The notes: generated by a model not told the origin, from the letters alone. DNA of 64,000 nucleotides from Streptomyces sp. NBC_01478 (GCF_036227225.1 NZ_CP109444.1:8475501-8539500), one strand, 5' to 3'; counted from the stretch's first letter, positions 1 through 8,877 are shown. A program made the numbers and translations.

Positions 1-1
1 G

Positions 2-940
2 CCCGGGGTCGACCTGCTCCGGGCCCGATACATCCGTAAGACCTTCGTGCGGCACACGCACGAGAACTTCGTCATCGCCGCCATCGCGGACGGCGCCGAG
101 GTGTTCCGCCACGGCGGGACCGATGTCTACGCCGGGGCGGGAGCGCTCGCGCTGGTGAACCCGGACACTCCGCACACCGGCCGGGCGGGTGTTCCCGAGG
201 GCTGGCGGTACGGGGCGGTCTACCCGTCGCCCGAGGTGGTGGCCGCGATAGCCGCCGAGACCACCTCGATCCGCGGCACTCCCGGCTTCGTCGATCCCGT
301 GCTCGACGACCCTTACACCGTCGGACTGGTCCATCAGGTCCTGCGCGCGGCCGACGAGGGCAACGCGCTCGCCGCCGACACCTTGCTGCGGGTCGCGGTC
401 ACCAGGCTGCTCCGGCTGAACGGCGGACCGCTGCCGCAGCGCGTCGTCCCCACGGCGGGCGGTGGAGTCGCGGCACGCGCGCGTGCCGTGCTGGAGGAGC
501 GGATGGCGGATCCGCCCACCCTGGAGAAGCTCGCCGGGGACCTGGGGACCAGCCCGTTCGCGCTGCTGCGCGCCTTCCGCGACGCCTACGGGATGCCGCC
601 CCACACCTGGCTGACCGACGCCCGTGTGCGCCGTGCCCGCCGACTCCTGGACGCGGGTACGGCGCCCGCGGAGGCGGCCGTCGTCGTCGGGTTCACGGAC
701 CAGCCGCACCTCAACCGGCACTTCGCCCGGATCGTGGGAGTGCCGCCGGGCGCGTACCAGCGGGAGCGCAAGAACGTACAAGACGCGGAACGCCGGCCGC
801 TCGTACCGTCCGACACGTGGCAGAACAGATCGCTTCAGAAGACATACGCGCCGGAACGGGAGGAGGACAGGGCCCCGAGGCCGGGGGAAAGCCGGACTCC
901 GCCGTCGTACGGGACGCCCTCGGGGTCGGGGTCGCCGTAG
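2..940 (+). CDS. AraC-family transcriptional regulator, 5' truncated by window edge
   Basis: The reading frame is open from base 2, and the residues before the first GTG at 47 already read like an AraC sensor (RARYIRKTF then HTHENFVIA), so the gene begins outside the window. The N-terminal part is a cupin-like AraC ligand-binding domain. The C-terminal HTH_18 region lies at about nt 500-765, with the typical ending (GFTDQPHLNRHFARIVGVPPGAYQ). AraC proteins usually stop just after this motif, but this frame runs on for about 60 residues rich in Pro, Arg and Glu and overlaps the following azlC gene by 124 nt. That suggests loss of an ancestral stop or a frameshift. By position it probably regulates azlC-azlD; this is an inference, common for AraC-AzlCD neighbours. 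The family call is firm; the ligand is unknown. Confidence 0.85.
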   Translation, partial: PGVDLLRARYIRKTFVRHTHENFVIAAIADGAEVFRHGGTDVYAGAGALALVNPDTPHTGRAGVPEGWRYGAVYPSPEVVAAIAAETTSIRGTPGFVDPVLDDPYTVGLVHQVLRAADEGNALAADTLLRVAVTRLLRLNGGPLPQRVVPTAGGGVAARARAVLEERMADPPTLEKLAGDLGTSPFALLRAFRDAYGMPPHTWLTDARVRRARRLLDAGTAPAEAAVVVGFTDQPHLNRHFARIVGVPPGAYQRERKNVQDAERRPLVPSDTWQNRSLQKTYAPEREEDRAPRPGESRTPPSYGTPSGSGSP

Positions 941-1611
941 GGCTGTCCGGGTTCGCCTTCGGGGTGACCTCCGCCGGTGGCGGGCTCACCGTGCTGCAGA
1001 CCTGCGCCCTCAGCCTCCTGGTGTTCACCGGCGCCTCCCAGTTCGCCCTCGTGGGAGCGCTCGCGGCCGGCGGGAATCCGCTCACCGCGGCGGCGGGAGC
1101 CTTCTTCCTGGGCGTGCGCAACACCTTCTACGGGCTGCGCCTCTCGCAGTTGCTGGCCCTCCCGCGCGCGGTGCGGCCGTTCGCCGCCCAGTGGGTCATC
1201 GACGAGACGACGGCCGTCACCCTCGCGCAGCCCACGCGGCGTGCCGCGCGGATCGGGTTCACCGTCACCGGGCTCACCCTGTACCTGCTGTGGAACCTCA
1301 CCACGCTGCTCGGCGCGCTGGGCGCCAAGGCCATCGGGGACACGGACGCCTGGGGTCTCGACGCGGCCGGTCCCGCCGTCTTCCTGGCGCTGCTCGCGCC
1401 CATGCTCAAGACCACCACCGAGCGTACGGTCGCCGCGCTCGCGGTCCTGCTGGGACTGGGGCTGCTGCCCGTGCTGCCGGCCGGTGTGCCCGTCCTGGCG
1501 GCGGCTCTCGCGGCCCCGATCGCCCTCTACGTAGAGGGCCGTCGGCAACGAGGGACCCGTGGCGACGCACAACGAGGGACCAGTAACGACGCACAGGAGG
1601 AAGACCGTTGA
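817..1611 (+). CDS. azlC: AzlC family branched-chain amino acid exporter, large subunit
   Basis: A 264-residue hydrophobic protein starting at GTG 817. It has the AzlC hallmark segments: a glycine-rich first membrane region (GVGVAVGLSGFAFG), then LVFTGASQFALVGAL and FFLGVRNTFYGLRLSQ, followed by further membrane helices. AzlC is the large subunit of a two-component exporter of branched-chain amino acids and their analogues, made with the small AzlD subunit. AzlD follows immediately and overlaps by a few bases, so the two are translationally coupled. About 40 polar residues precede the first helix. The start lies inside the end of the upstream AraC frame. Function is inferred from family and the azlD neighbour; the substrate is not shown. 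Confidence 0.88.
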   Translation: MAEQIASEDIRAGTGGGQGPEAGGKPDSAVVRDALGVGVAVGLSGFAFGVTSAGGGLTVLQTCALSLLVFTGASQFALVGALAAGGNPLTAAAGAFFLGVRNTFYGLRLSQLLALPRAVRPFAAQWVIDETTAVTLAQPTRRAARIGFTVTGLTLYLLWNLTTLLGALGAKAIGDTDAWGLDAAGPAVFLALLAPMLKTTTERTVAALAVLLGLGLLPVLPAGVPVLAAALAAPIALYVEGRRQRGTRGDAQRGTSNDAQEEDR

Positions 1612-1916
1612 GCATCTGGATCGCGATCGCGGCGACCGCTCTCGGCTGTTATGTCGTCAAGCTCGCCGGACTGCTGGTGCCTGCGGGCGCGTTGGAGCGG
1701 CCGTTGGTGAGGCGGCTCGCTGCGCTGCTGCCGGTCGCGCTGCTCGCCGCGCTCACGGCCCAGCAGACCTTCGCCGACGGGCACGCGCTCGTGCTCGACG
1801 CCCGGGCCGCGGGGCTCGCGGCCGCCGCCGTGGCGCTGGTGCTGCGGGCACCGTTCCTGCTCGTCGTCGCGGCGGCCGTGCTGGTGACGGCGGGAGTGCG
1901 GGCCATCGGGGGCTGA
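1608..1916 (+). CDS. azlD: AzlD family branched-chain amino acid exporter, small subunit
   Basis: A 102-residue protein with three to four hydrophobic segments, as usual for AzlD (about 100 residues). It begins with TTG at 1608, overlapping the azlC stop, and is preceded by a strong AGGAGG ribosome-binding site at 1595-1600. That spacing and overlap fix the start and show translational coupling. AzlD partners AzlC in the inner membrane to export branched-chain amino acids. It ends 12 nt before the convergent gene on the other strand. Confidence 0.87.
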   Translation: MSIWIAIAATALGCYVVKLAGLLVPAGALERPLVRRLAALLPVALLAALTAQQTFADGHALVLDARAAGLAAAAVALVLRAPFLLVVAAAVLVTAGVRAIGG

Positions 1917-1928
1917 GGCGGCCCGGGG

Positions 1929-2873
1929 TCAGCCCACGGAGCGGCCGTACGCCTTCAGTGTGCGCAGTGCCTGGATCGTCACCATGGGGCGTGCCTCCAG
2001 GGCGATGCCCGGCGCCCACTGGCGCCAGCGGATCGGCCAGCCGCCGTCCTCCTGCTGATCGCCCGCCAGGTGGTCCAGGGAGCGGGCCATCTCGTCGTCC
2101 GTGAACCACGCGCGCGAGAGGGAACTCGGCGTCTTCGCGTAGTCGTAGGGGAAGTGGTGCTCGCCCGGCGCGTACCCGGGGGCGACCGGATAGGCCTCCA
2201 GGTGCTCAGGGTCCAGGGCGGCGAGCCGGTGCTCGCGGACCAGGCGGCCGAGGCGGTCGGCGGCGGCCTCCGCGCGCGGGCGGTCGGGTGCCGAGTCCAG
2301 GAAGGCCACGGCGGCCTGGATCTCGTAGGGGTGCGACTTCTCCAGGGAGTCGACGGCCTGCCAGCAGAAGTCGGTGGCCCGGAACAGCCAGGCGTGCCAC
2401 ACCTCGTTGCGGTGCAGCTGGCCCACCACCGGCCCGGTGGCGAGGAGTTCGCTGGGCGGGTCGTCCACGATCGGCACGAAGGGCGCCGTCGGATAGCCGC
2501 GCTGGCCGGGAAGGATCGCCGGCAGGGCACCGTCGGCCGTGGAGACCGAGGTCAGATAGCGGCACACGCGTTCCACCCGCTGTCCGCCGCACCGCCCGAT
2601 GGAGTCCAGGACGCGCAGCGCGTGCCCGGTGTGCAGCGGCTGGCTGACCGGGCCGCGCAGATCGGGTTCCAGGGCGTGGCCGTACCCGCCGTCCTCGTTG
2701 CGGTAGGCGTCCAGTGCGGTCTCCACCGGATCGGGTTCGCCGTTGAGGAAGTGGTACGCGAAGAGGCGCTGTTCCAGCACGCGCGCGGTGAGCCACACGA
2801 AGTGCTCGGCGCGGAAGAGCGGGGAGTGCGCCGGGGGCGTCGGGGGGAGTGGGGAAGCTCCTGTTTCGGCCAT
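1929..2873 (-). CDS. Hypothetical protein with prenyltransferase/alpha-alpha-toroid-like repeats
   Basis: A 314-residue soluble protein of unknown function. It contains motifs such as NEDGGYGHALEPDLR near residue 60 and EDGGWPIRWRQW near the C-terminus. These resemble the QW/GG repeats of alpha-alpha-toroid proteins (squalene cyclase and prenyltransferase beta-subunit fold). There is no obvious catalytic DxDD motif, so a real cyclase activity is unlikely. No signal peptide or membrane segment is visible. The start ATG at 2873 lies 81 nt from the divergent DUF3046 gene, so the two promoters share that gap. It converges with azlD. Conservation in Streptomyces is expected from memory; the role is unknown. 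Confidence 0.7.
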   Translation of the reverse strand: MAETGASPLPPTPPAHSPLFRAEHFVWLTARVLEQRLFAYHFLNGEPDPVETALDAYRNEDGGYGHALEPDLRGPVSQPLHTGHALRVLDSIGRCGGQRVERVCRYLTSVSTADGALPAILPGQRGYPTAPFVPIVDDPPSELLATGPVVGQLHRNEVWHAWLFRATDFCWQAVDSLEKSHPYEIQAAVAFLDSAPDRPRAEAAADRLGRLVREHRLAALDPEHLEAYPVAPGYAPGEHHFPYDYAKTPSSLSRAWFTDDEMARSLDHLAGDQQEDGGWPIRWRQWAPGIALEARPMVTIQALRTLKAYGRSVG

Positions 2874-2954
2874 GCGTCAGACCGTAGGACGGAAAGCGGT
2901 CTCGGCGAGCGGCCTCGGCCCGGGCCCACTCTTCAGGGGCGGGATACTGGTGTC

Positions 2955-3149
2955 ATGCGGTTGACGGTCTTCTGGCAGCGGATGACGGAGCACTTCGGCG
3001 CGGGGTACGCCGAGAGCTTCGCGCGCGATCACGTGATGACGGAACTCGGCGGACGGACGGTGCACGAGGCGCTGGACGCGGGCTGGGAGGCCAAGGACGT
3101 GTGGCGCGTGGTCTGCGCGGTCATGAACGTTCCGCAGGAAAGTCGCTGA
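2955..3149 (+). CDS. DUF3046 family small protein
   Basis: A 64-residue protein starting at ATG 2955. It reads MRLTVFWQRM and contains HVMTELGGRTVHEAL followed by a W-x-V/A-VCAVMNVP ending, the DUF3046 pattern. This small actinobacterial family usually lies just upstream of recA and has no assigned biochemical role. It is shorter than the open frame around it; the start is set by the family N-terminus and by the -10-like TACTGG stretch just upstream. It is probably expressed from its own promoter in the 2874-2954 gap. Confidence 0.85.
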   Translation: MRLTVFWQRMTEHFGAGYAESFARDHVMTELGGRTVHEALDAGWEAKDVWRVVCAVMNVPQESR

Positions 3150-3208
3150 TCGGTCACGAAGATCGACGGCGGTGACCGGTTGTCAGCGGCGTAGGCGAGA
3201 CTTGCACC

Positions 3209-4615
3209 GTGGCAGCCACTGACGAGACCGGGCACGACGCCCAGCAGGCACCCCCGTCCGGTACGACGCCGCCGACCCGGCCCCCGGTCGACGACGCCGC
3301 GCCGGGTACGGGCATGCCGCGCTGGCTGCCCCGCGCCATGGTGCTCGCGCTCGCCCTCGTCGCCGTGTTCCAGTTGGGCAGTTGGGCCTTCCACCAGCTC
3401 ATCGGGCTGCTGATCAACATCCTCATCGCGTTCTTCCTGGCCCTCGCCATCGAGCCCGCCGTGAGCCGGATGGCCGCCTACGGCATGCGCCGGGGGCTGG
3501 CCACCTTCCTGGTCTTCCTCGGCCTGCTGATCGTGAGCGCCGGGTTCGTCACCCTCCTCGGGTCGATGCTGGCCGGCCAGATCATCAAGATGATCGAGGA
3601 CTTCCCGGACTACCTCGACTCCGTCATCAACTGGATCAACACGCACTTCCACACCGACCTGAGACGGGTCGACATCCAGGAGGGGCTGCTCCACTCCGAC
3701 TGGCTGCGCAAGTACGTGCAGAACAGCGCCACCGGAGTGCTGGACGTGTCCACCCAGGTGCTCGGGGGCCTCTTCCAACTCCTGACGATCGGTCTGTTCT
3801 CGTTCTACTTCGCCGCCGACGGGCCGCGACTGCGCCGCGCGCTGTGCTCCGTACTGCCGCCCGCCCGGCAGGTCGAGGTGCTGCGCGCGTGGGAGATCGC
3901 CGTCGACAAGACAGGCGGCTACATATACTCACGCGGCCTGATGGCGCTGGTCTCCGGAGTGGCGCACTACATCCTGCTGCAGGCGCTGGGCATCCCGTAC
4001 GCGCCCGTGCTCGCCGTCTGGGTGGGCCTGGTCTCCCAGTTCATCCCGACCATCGGCACGTATCTCGCGGGCGCCCTGCCCATGCTGATCGCCTTCACCG
4101 TGGACCCCTGGTACGCGCTGTGGGTGCTGATCTTCGTCGTGGTCTACCAGCAGTTCGAGAACTACATGCTGCAGCCCAAGCTGACCGCGAAGACCGTCGA
4201 CATCCACCCCGCCGTCGCCTTCGGCTCGGTCATCGCGGGCACCGCGCTCCTGGGTGCCGTGGGCGCGCTGATCTCCATCCCGGCCGTCGCCACGCTCCAG
4301 GCGTTCCTCGGGGCGTATGTGAAGCGGTACGCCGTCACGGACGACCCCCGGGTCCAAGGCCACCGGATCCGCGGCTCCGGAGGGCCCGGCATGCTGGCAC
4401 GCGCGCGGCGGGTCTGGGACCGGAGGCAGGGGGCGGAGGACGGCACGGCGGCCGACTCCGTCGATACGACCGATTCCGATACCGCCGATTCCGGTACGGC
4501 CGACTCCGGGGCAGCCGAATCGCGGCCGACCGGTCCGAAGCCGGCAGGCCCCGAATCAACAGACTCCGAATCGACCGACTCCGAACCGAAGGACTCCGGA
4601 GACGGCTCCTCCTGA
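3209..4615 (+). CDS. AI-2E family transporter (PerM/TqsA-like permease)
   Basis: A 468-residue membrane protein starting at GTG 3209. A proline-rich cytoplasmic N-terminus of about 45 residues is followed by about eight hydrophobic segments and the AI-2E core. The core includes the central soluble region (IIKMIEDFPDYLDSVINWIN) and the family signature region (GLVSQFIPTIGTYLAGALP, then QQFENYMLQPKL). The family includes the E. coli AI-2 exporter TqsA and Na+/H+ exchangers, so the substrate cannot be assigned. The last 75 residues are an acidic Ser/Asp/Thr repeat tract (DSxxTxDSxTADSG), encoded by an imperfect 15-18 nt repeat around 4450-4600 that probably expands and contracts. Confidence 0.85.
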   Translation: MAATDETGHDAQQAPPSGTTPPTRPPVDDAAPGTGMPRWLPRAMVLALALVAVFQLGSWAFHQLIGLLINILIAFFLALAIEPAVSRMAAYGMRRGLATFLVFLGLLIVSAGFVTLLGSMLAGQIIKMIEDFPDYLDSVINWINTHFHTDLRRVDIQEGLLHSDWLRKYVQNSATGVLDVSTQVLGGLFQLLTIGLFSFYFAADGPRLRRALCSVLPPARQVEVLRAWEIAVDKTGGYIYSRGLMALVSGVAHYILLQALGIPYAPVLAVWVGLVSQFIPTIGTYLAGALPMLIAFTVDPWYALWVLIFVVVYQQFENYMLQPKLTAKTVDIHPAVAFGSVIAGTALLGAVGALISIPAVATLQAFLGAYVKRYAVTDDPRVQGHRIRGSGGPGMLARARRVWDRRQGAEDGTAADSVDTTDSDTADSGTADSGAAESRPTGPKPAGPESTDSESTDSEPKDSGDGSS

Positions 4616-4649
4616 GGGATGATCCGGCGAGAACATCAGGGCGCCGCGG

Positions 4650-5408
4650 TCAGTACGTGAGCACCGCCCACACCCCGGCCCCGGCCACGGCGACCACGTA
4701 GCAGCCGACCGCGACTGTGACGGTCCGCCGCCGTACCGCCTCGCTCCAGGACGTGCGGGACAGCAGCCAGGCCAGGGCCGGCAGCACCAGGACGGCGTGC
4801 AGGCTCACCCCGTGCAGCGGCTTGAGCGGGGCCGTCGAGTGGTACGCCGCCTCCTGGTGGCCGGTCCGGGCGAGGACGACCCCGCGCGCGATCATCGCGG
4901 CGCCCGAGGCCAGCGCCACGAGCAGGATCGCGAATCCCGAACGCACCGCGAGCGCCATCCCCGTGGGCCCCGTCGGCCGGTGCCGGAAGGACGCCACCGC
5001 GAACACGGTGAGCAGCACCACGAGGACACCGCCGCCCACCGCGAGCGTCATGGACACCGCCGTGTCGAAGGACGTCTCCATGTCGAGGTGCGACGGCACC
5101 CGGCGCCATGCCTGGAGGGTGATGCCGCCGACCTCGACGACACAGTCGGCGGCGAACACGACGAGCAGCACGGTACGCAGCCGGGCCCCGACACGCAGAT
5201 ACGACGTCACCCAGGTGACCGCGATCAGCGTCGCCCCGAAGGAGAGCCCGAAGGTGACGGGCTTGCGCCAGGAGACGGGCCCGTACCAGGGGCCGCCGTC
5301 GACCGCGAACACCACCAGGTGCACCAGGCCGGAAAGGATCAGCAGGACACCGGTCGCGTGGCAGAGCCGATCGGCGGGGCGTGGGTGGTTCGTCATGGCC
5401 CGGGTCAT
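4650..5408 (-). CDS. Multi-pass integral membrane protein of unknown function
   Basis: A 252-residue protein with about seven hydrophobic helices and short arginine-bearing loops. It begins MTRAMTNHPRP; a second in-frame ATG at 5396 is possible, but the GAGG 9 nt before 5408 favours the longer form. Recognisable stretches are SGLVHLVVFAVDGGPWYGPVSWRKPVTFGLSFG near the N-terminus and a C-terminal two-helix pair. I do not recognise a catalytic or transport motif. It converges with the AI-2E transporter gene, leaving 34 nt between the two stops. Confidence 0.65.
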   Translation of the reverse strand: MTRAMTNHPRPADRLCHATGVLLILSGLVHLVVFAVDGGPWYGPVSWRKPVTFGLSFGATLIAVTWVTSYLRVGARLRTVLLVVFAADCVVEVGGITLQAWRRVPSHLDMETSFDTAVSMTLAVGGGVLVVLLTVFAVASFRHRPTGPTGMALAVRSGFAILLVALASGAAMIARGVVLARTGHQEAAYHSTAPLKPLHGVSLHAVLVLPALAWLLSRTSWSEAVRRRTVTVAVGCYVVAVAGAGVWAVLTY

Positions 5409-5611
5409 GGGCCGAGCCTCGCGGGAACTCGCGGCGCGGTCGTCGTACGGCCGAAGACACCCGCCGTACGCCAGGAGAAGTAGCGCGGTCGGAGACTTCG
5501 GGCGATGAGTTCCGGGAGCGCGCCGGGTCTACGGCTACGAAAGCCGTCCGGAATCAGCGGAACGCTGAACGCGGACAGCGGAACGGTGACCCACGGAGAC
5601 GAGGATCGATC

Positions 5612-6187
5612 ATGCCCACCTCACCCTTGGCGGACCCGGCACCACAGACGGCGGCGGGCAAGGTGCTCTGGCACTTCACGATGTCGCTGGACGGGTTCGT
5701 GGCGGGGCCGGACCACGCGATGGACTGGATGACGGGGTTCTCGTTCCGGCCCGGCCTCGTCGAGGAGTACACCGCGACGACCGGTGCCGTACTGGGCGGC
5801 AGGGACGGCTTCGACGCCTTCCCCGATGCCGGTGCCGTCTATGGAGGCGCGTGGCAGGGACCGGTGTTCGTCCTCACGCACCACCCCGACGACGCGCCGT
5901 CCGCCCCCGGGGTGACCTTCCTGAACTGCGATATGGCCGAGGCCGTCCGCATCGGGCTGGCGGCCGCAGCCGGCAAGAACCTCGAAGTCCTCTCGCCCAC
6001 GATCGGCCGACAGCTCCTGGAACGCGAACTGATCGACGAGATCGACCTGCACATCGTGCCGGTGCTCCTCGGCGACGGCATCCGGCTCTTCGACAACCCT
6101 GGCGGCGCCCCGGTCCGGCTCAGGCTGCTGAACGGCGACGACCGCTCGGCCTCGGTGAACGTGCGCTGCCGGCCGGTCGGGACGTGA
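5612..6187 (+). CDS. Dihydrofolate reductase family protein (RibD C-terminal fold)
   Basis: A 191-residue protein. ATG 5612 is preceded by GGAGACGAGG, which decides the start against longer upstream options. The N-terminal KVLWHFTMSLDGFVAGPDHAMDWM is the classic opening of the DHFR/RibD-C family, and LEVLSPTIGRQLLERELIDEIDLHIVPVLLGDG is the conserved second half with the NADPH-binding glycine region. Proteins of this group are NADPH-dependent reductases of pterin- or pyrimidine-like substrates; the actual substrate is unknown. It appears monocistronic, with the converging small secreted peptide gene ending 29 nt downstream. Confidence 0.85.
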   Translation: MPTSPLADPAPQTAAGKVLWHFTMSLDGFVAGPDHAMDWMTGFSFRPGLVEEYTATTGAVLGGRDGFDAFPDAGAVYGGAWQGPVFVLTHHPDDAPSAPGVTFLNCDMAEAVRIGLAAAAGKNLEVLSPTIGRQLLERELIDEIDLHIVPVLLGDGIRLFDNPGGAPVRLRLLNGDDRSASVNVRCRPVGT

Positions 6188-6216
6188 CCGTCCTGGGGCA
6201 GCGGAGTTCGAGGGTG

Positions 6217-6423
6217 CTACTGGTAGCAGCCACCGCTGCACAGGACGGTGACGGTACCGGTCCCGTCGGCCGAGGAGACCGCCGTGCCCTGTGCGGGCGT
6301 GGGCTGATGCACGCGGCTGGTCTCCCAGGACGTGGGGGCGGCCGATGCCGCCGGACTCATGATGCCGACGGTCGCCGCGGCCACCACTGTCACGATCCCC
6401 ACACGCTTCCACACCGTCATCAC
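6217..6423 (-). CDS. Small secreted peptide, Cys-containing
   Basis: A 68-residue protein beginning MMTVWKRVGIVTVVAAATVG with a clear Sec signal peptide and an AxA cleavage site (SPAASAA) near residue 29. The predicted mature peptide is about 40 residues, Thr/Ser/Val rich, ending LCSGGCYQ, so the two cysteines could form a small disulfide loop. GGGGAGAG precedes the start by a proper distance. There is no family I recognise. It is divergent from recA and shares the 6424-6755 gap. A shadow frame is unlikely given the signal peptide and ribosome-binding site. Confidence 0.6.
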   Translation of the reverse strand: MMTVWKRVGIVTVVAAATVGIMSPAASAAPTSWETSRVHQPTPAQGTAVSSADGTGTVTVLCSGGCYQ

Positions 6424-6566
6424 GCTCTCCCCGCGTCGAATGCCGTTGACTGCTGCCAGTCAACGGGCCCGGCCCCCGGCACAGGAAGGATTTCCATGTC
6501 CTTCGAAGCGTCGCCACGGCGCTCGGAGTCACCGGACATCGATGACGCGAGTGCCGCGTGGTGCGC

Positions 6567-6596
6567 TTGACACGAAAATCGAACATCCATTCTCAT
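6567..6596 (+). promoter_or_regulatory. recA promoter with embedded LexA (SOS)-type box
   Basis: TTGACA at 6567-6572 fits a -35 element, and the TTCTCAT stretch from about 6590 is the probable -10 at 17 nt spacing. Between them, 6579-6594 reads TCGAAC-ATCC-ATTCTC. This matches the left half of the actinobacterial LexA box (TCGAAC-N4-GTTCGA) and only part of the right half. The box sits between the promoter elements, so LexA would block polymerase. The start codon is 160 nt downstream, implying a long leader. The rest of 6424-6755 shows no other gene. Confidence 0.7.
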
Positions 6597-6755
6597 GGAA
6601 GCTCCGGCGAGGCCATGACGGGCATTTCGACAGGCTTTTGATGGTGAAGTGTCCGAGTTATCCACAGGCTGGACGGGCGTCGGGGCGCATTGTCAGTGGC
6701 AGGCGTTAGCGTCTTTGACGTGAAGCGATCGACACAAGCAAATCGGGTGGAACCC

Positions 6756-7883
6756 ATGGCAGGAACCGACCGCGAGAAGGCGCTGGACGCCGCGCTCGCA
6801 CAGATTGAACGGCAATTCGGCAAGGGCGCGGTGATGCGCCTCGGCGAGCGGCCGAACGAGCCCATCGAGGTCATCCCCACCGGCTCGACCGCGCTCGACG
6901 TCGCCCTCGGTGTCGGCGGCCTGCCGCGCGGCCGAGTGGTGGAGGTCTACGGCCCGGAGTCCTCCGGCAAGACGACCCTGACCCTGCACGCGGTGGCGAA
7001 CGCCCAGCGGGCCGGCGGCCAGGTCGCGTTCGTGGACGCGGAGCACGCCCTCGACCCCGAGTACGCGAAGAAGCTCGGCGTCGACATCGACAACCTGATC
7101 CTGTCCCAGCCGGACAACGGCGAGCAGGCCCTGGAGATCGTGGACATGCTGGTCCGCTCCGGCGCCCTCGACCTCATCGTCATCGACTCCGTCGCGGCAC
7201 TCGTCCCGCGCGCGGAGATCGAGGGCGAGATGGGAGACAGCCACGTCGGTCTCCAGGCCCGCCTGATGAGCCAGGCGCTCCGCAAGATCACAGGCGCGCT
7301 CCACCAGTCCGGGACCACCGCGATCTTCATCAACCAGCTCCGCGAGAAGATCGGCGTGATGTTCGGCTCCCCGGAGACCACGACCGGTGGCCGTGCGCTG
7401 AAGTTCTACGCCTCGGTGCGACTCGACATCCGCCGTATCGAGACCCTGAAGGACGGCACGGACGCGGTCGGCAACCGCACTCGCGTCAAGGTCGTCAAGA
7501 ACAAGGTCGCGCCGCCCTTCAAGCAGGCCGAGTTCGACATCCTCTACGGCCACGGCATCAGCCGCGAGGGCGGCCTGATCGACATGGGCGTGGAGAACGG
7601 CTTCGTCCGCAAGGCCGGCGCCTGGTACACGTACGAGGGCGACCAGCTCGGCCAGGGCAAGGAGAACGCGCGCAACTTCCTGAAGGACAACCCCGACCTG
7701 GCCAACGAGATCGAGAAGAAGATCCTGGAGAAGCTGGGCGTGGGTGTCCGTCCGGAGACGCCCGCAGCCGAGCCGGCCGTGGACGCGGCGGTCCCCGCCG
7801 CCACGGACGACGCCGCCAAGGCGGTGCCCGCTCCGGCCGCGGCCAAGACCACCAAGGCCAAGGCCACGGCAGCCAAGAGCTGA
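6756..7883 (+). CDS. recA: Recombinase RecA
   Basis: A 375-residue protein starting at ATG 6756 ([14 protein letters not shown]). Walker A is at residues 66-73 (GPESSGKT), followed by the DAEHALD and [11 protein letters not shown]alker B region, the L1 loop ([18 protein letters not shown]) and L2 ([22 protein letters not shown]). Length and all ATPase/DNA-binding motifs are typical of Streptomyces RecA. The C-terminus has the family's Ala/Pro/Lys-rich tail. RecA forms the strand-exchange filament and stimulates LexA self-cleavage. recX follows 3 nt after the stop, a coupled operon. An upstream in-frame GTG exists but lacks family similarity. Confidence 0.97.
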   Translation: MAGTDREKALDAALAQIERQFGKGAVMRLGERPNEPIEVIPTGSTALDVALGVGGLPRGRVVEVYGPESSGKTTLTLHAVANAQRAGGQVAFVDAEHALDPEYAKKLGVDIDNLILSQPDNGEQALEIVDMLVRSGALDLIVIDSVAALVPRAEIEGEMGDSHVGLQARLMSQALRKITGALHQSGTTAIFINQLREKIGVMFGSPETTTGGRALKFYASVRLDIRRIETLKDGTDAVGNRTRVKVVKNKVAPPFKQAEFDILYGHGISREGGLIDMGVENGFVRKAGAWYTYEGDQLGQGKENARNFLKDNPDLANEIEKKILEKLGVGVRPETPAAEPAVDAAVPAATDDAAKAVPAPAAAKTTKAKATAAKS

Positions 7884-7886
7884 CCC

Positions 7887-8876
7887 GTGACACGACGAAC
7901 GGACTGGGCCGAGTACGCGTATCCCGGCGCCCCGCAGGGGCGCGGGGGAGGCGGCGACGGCCTGGCCTACGGCGCGGACGGCGGGCCCGAGGAGCCGTAC
8001 GGCACGGACGGGCCGTACGGCGACGAGCCGGGCGGCGAGTGGTCGGCCGACGGCTTCGCGGGTTTCGCGGGTGAGACCGGTCCGCCTTTCGGCGGCTCGG
8101 AGTCCGGTGACGGTTCGACGGGCACCGGCCGGCCCTTCAGGAGCTCGGCGCCCGGTGGCATGCCGCCCGGCGACGGGTCCGTCGACGGCGATGCGCCCGG
8201 CCGTGGCGCGCGCCGCGACCGTGGAGCGCGTGGCGAGGGCGGCTCGCGAGGGTCTACGGCGCGCGGTGACGGCGCGCGCGGTAGGCGTGGGCGCCGTGGC
8301 CGAGGCTTCGGCGAGTCGTCCGGTGAGGGCGGAGGTGACTTCTCCTCGTCGAGGGCCGAGAAGGAGGAGCCGCCGGCGGACCCGGCTGAGCGGGCGCGGG
8401 GGATCTGCCTGCGCCTGCTCACCGGGAACCCGCGCACCCGCAAGCAACTCGCGGACGCCCTGCGCAAGCGGGAGATTCCGGACGAGGTGGCGGACGAGGT
8501 GCTGTCGCGGTTCGAGGAGGTCGGACTGATCAACGACGGCGCGTTCGCGGACGCCTGGGTGGAGTCCCGGCACCACGGCCGGGGTCTGGCCCGGCGCGCG
8601 CTCGCCCAGGAACTGCGCACCAAGGGCGTCGACCCGACGCTGATCGACGAGGCCGTCTCCCAGCTCGACTCCGACCAGGAGGAGACGACGGCCCGCGAAC
8701 TGGTCGACCGCAAACTGCGGTCCACCCGGGGCCTCGACCGCGACAAGAGGCTGCGCCGCCTCGCGGGCATGCTGGCCCGCAAGGGCTACTCCCAGGGCAT
8801 GGCCCTCAGAGTGGTCCGACAGGCGCTGGAGGAAGAGGGCGAGGACACGGAGTTCCTCGGGGACGAGGGGTTCTGA
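7887..8876 (+). CDS. recX: RecA regulator RecX with long disordered N-terminal extension
   Basis: The C-terminal 160 residues are a complete RecX: ICLRLLTGNPRTRKQLADALRKREIPDEVADEVLSRFEEVGLINDGAFA, then ESRHHGRGLARRALAQELRTKGV and the final LARKGYSQGMALRVVRQAL, three helical repeats. RecX binds and trims the RecA filament. From GTG 7887, only 3 nt after the recA stop, the protein would carry about 165 extra residues. These are first Gly/Asp/Glu rich, then Arg-Gly rich (RGARGEGG, GRRGRRGRG), unlike the 150-190 residues usual for RecX. Tight coupling to recA supports the early start, but an internal start cannot be excluded. Confidence 0.88.
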   Translation: MTRRTDWAEYAYPGAPQGRGGGGDGLAYGADGGPEEPYGTDGPYGDEPGGEWSADGFAGFAGETGPPFGGSESGDGSTGTGRPFRSSAPGGMPPGDGSVDGDAPGRGARRDRGARGEGGSRGSTARGDGARGRRGRRGRGFGESSGEGGGDFSSSRAEKEEPPADPAERARGICLRLLTGNPRTRKQLADALRKREIPDEVADEVLSRFEEVGLINDGAFADAWVESRHHGRGLARRALAQELRTKGVDPTLIDEAVSQLDSDQEETTARELVDRKLRSTRGLDRDKRLRRLAGMLARKGYSQGMALRVVRQALEEEGEDTEFLGDEGF

Positions 8877-8877
8877 T

